A stretch of DNA of 64,000 bases, from assembly GCF_026421305.1 (NCBI RefSeq), contig NZ_JAPJBQ010000007.1:1-64000 (forward strand). The letters run 5' to 3'. Below are positions 60,069 to 64,000 of the stretch, piece by piece; the first letter of the stretch is position 1; the number at the start of each line of letters is the position of its first letter. The position numbers and the translations under genes are program-made. The notes beneath the pieces are model-generated. The model saw only the letters and a program-made list of their open reading frames with translations, made no database searches and was not told the DNA's origin. This DNA comes from Dyella silvae. GTDB lineage: Bacteria; Pseudomonadota; Gammaproteobacteria; Xanthomonadales; Rhodanobacteraceae.

Positions 60069-60311
60069 TCAACGCGCCACAGGTGTGGCCGCTAGCGACA
60101 TGAGTCGCGCGGACCGATGGTCCATAACGGCATAGAGCTGGCTCCACCACCAGAGGCGATCTCGTTGATCGACGGTTCGTGTCGACGAATTCACCGTGTG
60201 CTCAAGCACCGCTTGAATAGCTTCTTCCGCCACGCCGCCAGCCTCGAGCCTCAGCAGCTCTGCATCCAGCGCAAGCAAGTCGTCAACAAGCTGCGATCTC
60301 GTCAGTGCCAT
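60069..60311 (-). CDS. Small helical protein of unknown function
   Basis: An 80-residue protein: 'MALTRSQLVDDLLALDAELLRLEAGGVAEEAIQAVLEH' is a strong amphipathic helical stretch, followed by 'DRLWWWSQLYAVMDH'. The start at 60311 has only GGTAGA before it. The amino-acid sequence looks genuine, but no family is recognised. Confidence 0.5.
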   Translation of the reverse strand: MALTRSQLVDDLLALDAELLRLEAGGVAEEAIQAVLEHTVNSSTRTVDQRDRLWWWSQLYAVMDHRSARLMSLAATPVAR

Positions 60312-60489
60312 GGGGTCTACCGCCGCACGCTTTCCGCAAGAGCGCGAATGAATCTGCGCCATAAGTTGGTTGTCTGTGGCGGCCGGCTCTGCCGCATGAC
60401 GTACAGCTCCTCGATGGAAGGGGCATGCTGGTACGCGCCGCTGCGAAACGGCCGGAAGAAGTACCTCAACCTTGCAGCTGCACCGATGA

Positions 60490-60678
60490 TCATCGTTCGC
60501 GGCCTCGCCGGAGTCTGCGTGCGGACTCCATGGCCACGGACTCTTGATGCCTTTGCGACATAACCAAGCTGGTCCGCGTGTACGGTTCACTGAACATGTG
60601 ATCGAGCAGATCGCCGAGGTATCGGATGAGTGCGGTTAGCCGCGCGGGTCGGTATAGAGAGTGAAAGTGGCCAGCCAT
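60490..60678 (-). CDS. Small basic protein, possible coupled gene
   Basis: A 62-residue protein, 'MAGHFHSLYRPARLTALIRYLGDLLDHMF' with an Arg-rich end. AAGGTGA precedes the ATG at 60678. A frame just upstream (ending at 60684, TGA) reads protein-like ('VAHVEFDGEPDHYAGRSAEHA') but lacks a usable start, so this may be a decayed two-gene unit. Confidence 0.4.
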   Translation of the reverse strand: MAGHFHSLYRPARLTALIRYLGDLLDHMFSEPYTRTSLVMSQRHQESVAMESARRLRRGRER

Positions 60679-60845
60679 GGGTATCACCTTAAGATGGGTG
60701 CCTTACCGATCAGTTCGGCGGTTTGCGAGTCCAGGCGGCCAGCCGCATGTTCCGCTGATCTACCTGCATAGTGATCGGGCTCACCATCGAATTCGACGTG
60801 TGCAACTGCGCGACAACGGATCCGCGTCGATGTTTCAGCAGATTC

Positions 60846-60871
60846 TGTGGTGGGAGCTAGCTCCCACCACA
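60846..60871. repeat. Perfect 26-bp palindrome
   Basis: TGTGGTGGGAGCT followed immediately by its own reverse complement with no spacer. It lies 12 bases past the fasciclin gene stop (minus). No T-run follows, so an intrinsic terminator is doubtful; a dimer-protein site or cruciform is possible. Confidence 0.75.
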
Positions 60872-60883
60872 AACACCTGCGAG

Positions 60884-61336
60884 TTACTGCTTGGTTGGAA
60901 CGTTCACCTTGTCGATCGCATGGATGACGCCGTTGCTGGATGCGATATCCGTCTCCGTGATGGTGGCTCCGTCAATCTGGAGCTTGTTCCCGTCCTTGGT
61001 GACCGCTGCAGTCTGACCCTGCATCATCTTTGGCGCAGTAAGATTTTCGACGTCCGCGCCTGACGCGCGGCCCGGCATAACGTGATACTTCAATACGGAG
61101 ATCAATTCAGCTTTGTTCTCCGGCTTGAGCCAATTATTCAGTGTTTCCTTGGGCAGCTTCTCGAAAGCTTCATCCGTGGGAGCAAAGACCGTGTAGGGAC
61201 CGGAGCCCCTCAGGACATTGGTAAGGCCCGCCGCTTCAAGCGCTTTGCCAAGAGTATGAAAGCGGCCATTGGCCGCCGCTGTATCGACGAGGTTCTTGTT
61301 GCCGGTGCGAGCAACATTGGTATCGTTATTGGACAT
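60884..61336 (-). CDS. Fasciclin (FAS1) domain protein
   Basis: A 150-residue single FAS1 domain: 'NLVDTAAANGRFHTLGKALEAAGLTNVLRGSGPYTVFAPTDEAFEKLPKETL' is the H1 box and 'ITETDIASSNGVIHAIDKVNVP' the H2 box. Such proteins mediate adhesion or cell-surface contact. It has no obvious signal peptide (MSNNDTNVARTG), unusual for a surface FAS1 protein, so location is unsure. Confidence 0.88.
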   Translation of the reverse strand: MSNNDTNVARTGNKNLVDTAAANGRFHTLGKALEAAGLTNVLRGSGPYTVFAPTDEAFEKLPKETLNNWLKPENKAELISVLKYHVMPGRASGADVENLTAPKMMQGQTAAVTKDGNKLQIDGATITETDIASSNGVIHAIDKVNVPTKQ

Positions 61337-61776
61337 GAGTATTTGCCTTCAGTGAGGATCCGTGACACGGACCCAGAGCGGACGAATCCGCAACTCCGAT
61401 AGAGATCGGAGAAGTACTCAGATGGCGTTAGGAAAAGGACCGCGTGGCTGAGACGCCTGCCAAGGAGGAGGCTTTCTATCCTGGCGCCCAAGCAGGATGC
61501 GCTTGTAGTTGTTACGTGATGGTGATGTGGAGCCAGCTGCGGCTCCGAGAGGATCGCGGCTTCAGATAAGTCGATGCCGTCGGTCGGTGGCATGACCGAT
61601 GACCTGCCGTGAGGAGTGTTCGCTCCGGCTAGACGACAGACGCTACTCGCCTCTCCAACGGGCCATCTACCCCGCACGGATCGTCAAAGTGACTTTGGAC
61701 TTGGTGTCAGCGCCTGCATTCGCTGGTGAGCCAGCGACAGGAAAAGCAGGCATCGCCACCGGCGAGTGCATCGCAG
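61337..61776. other. Intergenic region of about 440 bases
   Basis: It contains the reverse-oriented half-copy of the hairpin at 61370 and no supported gene. It probably holds the promoter of the fasciclin gene. Confidence 0.45.
61370..61383 (-). repeat. 24-nt dispersed hairpin, half copy in the opposite orientation
   Basis: GACCCAGAGCGGAC equals the reverse complement of GTCCGCTCTGGGTC. It is the only copy in the window not following the common orientation, and only half is kept. Confidence 0.5.
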
Positions 61777-62001
61777 CTACTCTCCGTGAACGAGCAAGGG
61801 CGCAATGCGGTTTTGCACCAGGGCGTGGACAAAGGCGCTATCGAGCAGTGCCAGGTGCGAAGCCTGCAGCAGCTCACCGCCCATTTCCCCCTGGAATTCG
61901 CCGTCTCTCCAAAGCAATGCGCGCCACACTGCGTACCGTCGATGTGTCGTATAGGAGCCTTCGTAAGTGTAGGGTCCAAACACGCCACGTAGATTCGTCA
62001 T
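61777..62001 (-). CDS. Small soluble protein of unknown function
   Basis: A 74-residue protein: 'MTNLRGVFGPYTYEGSYTTHRRYAVWRALLWRDGEFQGE' and a C-terminal helix 'HLALLDSAFVHALVQNRIAPLLVHG'. ATG at 62001 follows GAGAGG, a good ribosome-binding site. Not recognised; overlapping plus-strand frames have unlikely composition. Confidence 0.6.
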   Translation of the reverse strand: MTNLRGVFGPYTYEGSYTTHRRYAVWRALLWRDGEFQGEMGGELLQASHLALLDSAFVHALVQNRIAPLLVHGE

Positions 62002-62515
62002 CTGGAACCTCTCCGCAAAACGCGTTGAGTGACGTTACTTTCAGCAACGGGTGTTTGACTGAGCCGTCCCGGACCAGCCGCCCTTCACGATACTCCGCTG
62101 CGGGAGATGGCAAGTCCATACGCCATCAAGTCGATCTTTTGTTCTGGCTACGTGCCTGGCAGTGGACTCTGATGGTTGCTCATTGCTGTTCGCGCCTCTC
62201 TCAAACAGGCGACTGGCGCCAGGCCGCGGCCCAAAACTGTCTGCTTCGTCTTGCGGATTCAACCGTGCGCGGACACTTTCGACTGAGAGCAGCATTTTCC
62301 CTCTTGTCCTGGTAGCTCCAGTGGCTCCTTTCGCAGCGGTAGCGATAGGCAAGCTGCGGTACTTAAGGGTGCGCAGTGGATGCGCGCGCTGATCACGGCA
62401 AATCTCTGCGACAATGCACAGGCAATAAGCACCGCACAGCTGCAATGTTCCAAAGGCCACGGATTGGCACGTCTTCTCCATGCAGTCAGGGAGACATGCG
62501 CGCTAGTCATCATGT
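62002..62515. other. Gene-free region preceding a terminator
   Basis: No plus-strand gene is supported here although a plus-strand terminator follows at 62516. A short RNA or a leader transcript ending at that terminator is possible. No minus-strand gene is convincing. Confidence 0.4.
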
Positions 62516-62537
62516 ACGCCCGAAATGGGCGTTTTTT
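62516..62537 (+). terminator. Rho-independent terminator with no gene upstream
   Basis: ACGCCC pairs with GGGCGT over the loop GAAAT and is followed by six T residues. It lies 38 bases upstream of the next gene, so it may attenuate that gene or end a small RNA. Confidence 0.7.
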
Positions 62538-62574
62538 ATCGATGTCCGTACTAACGACTAGATGGAGAGCAGTT

Positions 62575-62955
62575 ATGTTACTTCGCAATACGTCGCCGGC
62601 TTTATCCGGCGCGGTGCTGGGCTTGGCGCTTGGCTTCCTCATCAACGCGGTGACACCGTCGGCCGCTCATGCTGACGCTCCGCTGTCGTCAGCGACCAAC
62701 CAGTACGCCGACATGTGCATGAATCAGGCCACCACCATCCCGGTGCCCTATGGCGAAGCCGATCTGAAAGGAAACCCCAAGCTGGGAGACTACTGCAAGT
62801 GTTTCGGCGCGAAGTTTGCGGAGCGTGCGATGGCGTCGATGCAGAGCGGCGGCAAGTCCTCCTCATCGCTGGACGACACCGTGAAGGAAGAGCAGGCCAT
62901 GCGTAACGGTTGCCGCCAACAAGCGGGCTTGCCGTTACTCAAGTTCAAATCCTGA
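62575..62955 (+). CDS. Secreted Cys-containing protein of unknown function
   Basis: A 126-residue exported protein. The signal peptide 'SGAVLGLALGFLINAVTPSAAHA' is followed by a helical mature domain with four Cys (DMCMN, DYCKCFG, NGCRQQ), spaced like a small four-helix disulfide protein. ATG at 62575 after GGAGAG. A terminator lies upstream and another follows at 63071. No family recognised. Confidence 0.72.
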   Translation: MLLRNTSPALSGAVLGLALGFLINAVTPSAAHADAPLSSATNQYADMCMNQATTIPVPYGEADLKGNPKLGDYCKCFGAKFAERAMASMQSGGKSSSSLDDTVKEEQAMRNGCRQQAGLPLLKFKS

Positions 62956-63070
62956 TGCTTGAGAAGAGACGCCTGTTGGTGGGCCCGCAAGGCGGGACTC
63001 GCTGAGTAGTCCTGTTATGGGCGTGCATCAACCGAAAGCATTCGCCTCTCGCGCGATAACTATCTGATCG

Positions 63071-63096
63071 AACTTGCCGGAACTCCGGCAAGTTTT
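63071..63096 (+). terminator. Rho-independent terminator
   Basis: AACTTGCCGG pairs with CCGGCAAGTT over the loop AACT, then TTTT overlaps the arm end. It lies 116 bases after the secreted-protein gene. Confidence 0.7.
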
Positions 63097-63199
63097 GGCC
63101 ACGAATGCACAGCGTTGATGGGTCGCACTGGCGTCTACGACGGGATCGTTGGTCCGAAACAATCCTTGCTGGCCTGTTACTTCAAAAGGAAGATGATTT

Positions 63200-64000
63200 A
63201 TGCCATTGAATGGCTTTTATGTATCGCGACTTGTGCAGGCTATGCCCATCCTGGCCGCCTGCTGTCTGACCCTGGCGGCATGCGGTAGTTCGGGTTCATC
63301 GACCGATAGCCACACCTCTTCCACCTCTGCAGCCACAAGTGCCAGCGCCATCGGCAATGGCTATGAAGTGGTGCTGATCGATCGACCGACTCCCGCCGAT
63401 GGCATGCTCCATGTCATGGGCGATATGGCCTATAAGCTCTGTGAAGCCGCTGCCGAGTCTGTGCATGTACCGGTCAAGCCTCTCCCACACATGCCTGACG
63501 ATTACATCACTCAGCGCACAACCTATATTTCCGACGGCCACTCATGGATGAGAAAAACAGAGTCGGTCTATAAGGTCGATCTTGACAATCTGGTGGCGGA
63601 AAAAGGTTGCGAGGTCAAGGTCGTACCGGATAAGTCCTTTGAGGTCACCATTGAGCATGCCGGTAAGCAGATCAGCGTGAGCGGGCATGAAGACGGCACG
63701 ACATCCGTGGAATCGACGGACGACGTTCTGGGCGCCATGAATGCCAAGAATGCCATCGAGACCAATGATGACTACACGGACAAGCGCACGGTCGCTGGTG
63801 TCAATCTGCGTTGCCTCCCCAAGACCAGTCCGCTGATCAGCCCGAAGGGCATCATCGACATGTGCGTCTATGAGAAAGACGGTGTCGTGACGACGTCGGA
63901 CAAGAAGTCCATCGTGCTGTATCAAAACGTCGATCCCGCCAACGCTAGTCCGCTAGCGCCTTATACGATGATTTCTGAGGTGCGGTCATTGAAACTTGGG
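63200..64000 (+). CDS. Lipoprotein of unknown function (3' end outside the window)
   Basis: The first 267 codons of a lipoprotein with no stop before the window edge. The signal peptide 'LVQAMPILAACCLTLAACGSS' has lipobox LAAC. A Ser/Thr-rich linker (residues 31-52) leads into a soluble domain with 'EVVLIDRPTPADGMLHVMGDMAYKLCEAA' and Cys in GCEVKV, LRCLPK and DMCVYEK. Start ATG at 63200 after AAAGGAAG. Family not recognised. Confidence 0.75.
   Translation, partial: MPLNGFYVSRLVQAMPILAACCLTLAACGSSGSSTDSHTSSTSAATSASAIGNGYEVVLIDRPTPADGMLHVMGDMAYKLCEAAAESVHVPVKPLPHMPDDYITQRTTYISDGHSWMRKTESVYKVDLDNLVAEKGCEVKVVPDKSFEVTIEHAGKQISVSGHEDGTTSVESTDDVLGAMNAKNAIETNDDYTDKRTVAGVNLRCLPKTSPLISPKGIIDMCVYEKDGVVTTSDKKSIVLYQNVDPANASPLAPYTMISEVRSLKLG

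Noticed and set aside
61599-62315. 238-codon plus-strand frame
   Set aside because: Arg/Ser-rich with no domain or ribosome-binding site, and it overlaps the better 61777-62001 gene on the other strand.

Overview
The window reads as a GC-rich gammaproteobacterial chromosome, most likely a Rhodanobacteraceae/Xanthomonadales member (Dyella, Luteibacter or Rhodanobacter-like). This is inferred from the Oar-like TonB receptor, the kumamolisin-type S53 protease, the codon use and the mix of uncharacterised families; no rRNA or tRNA anchors the assignment.

Layout. Two kinds of DNA alternate. (1) Cassette-like blocks at about 0-6.3, 9.9-12.6, 35.3-36.4 and 50.3-57.6 kb: short genes, almost all on the minus strand, each followed a few to a few tens of bases after its stop by the same 24-nt hairpin (arms GTCCGCTTC and GAAGCGGAC, loop GGGTCG). 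I count about 30 copies, all in one orientation. Cargo is small lipoproteins, one- to four-span membrane proteins, NTF2-like folds, DUF1398, a CPBP protease and orphans. IS30 and IS110 remnants abut copies of the hairpin. (2) Conventional operons: an S53 protease and PepSY protein (2.1-4.6 kb), an Oar-type TonB receptor (6.5-9.7), DUF969-DUF979-DUF2891 (12.6-15.3), SRPBCC and DoxX proteins, a Cyc2-like fused cytochrome-porin convergent with an MHS-type MFS carrier (17.4-20.0), an ArsR/DUF899/DUF899/small-membrane-protein operon with a visible operator (20.3-22.4), an AlgX/AlgI-like O-acetylation pair (22.6-25.2), an M14 peptidase and an alpha/beta hydrolase, a CusCBA-type metal efflux operon with a Cys/His/Met-rich accessory protein (28.9-35.2), and a two-component system beside an exported agmatine-deiminase-like enzyme (46.9-50.1).

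The most system-like locus is 36.6-45.1 kb. A 1.87-kb-residue Ig-repeat autotransporter diverges from a tight operon of three phage-tail-collar (MdpB-like) proteins, a GNAT acetyltransferase and a convergent DUF6916 protein, with no other phage genes nearby. A phytochelatin-synthase-like gene (50.6 kb) lies between two roughly 60-bp direct repeats and points against its neighbours, so it looks like an inserted module.

The right end (57.8-64 kb) holds a PEP-mutase/isocitrate-lyase family enzyme, a fasciclin protein, small secreted proteins, a terminator with no gene before it, and a lipoprotein gene cut by the window edge. Gene functions are read from sequence motifs by eye; no database search was possible.
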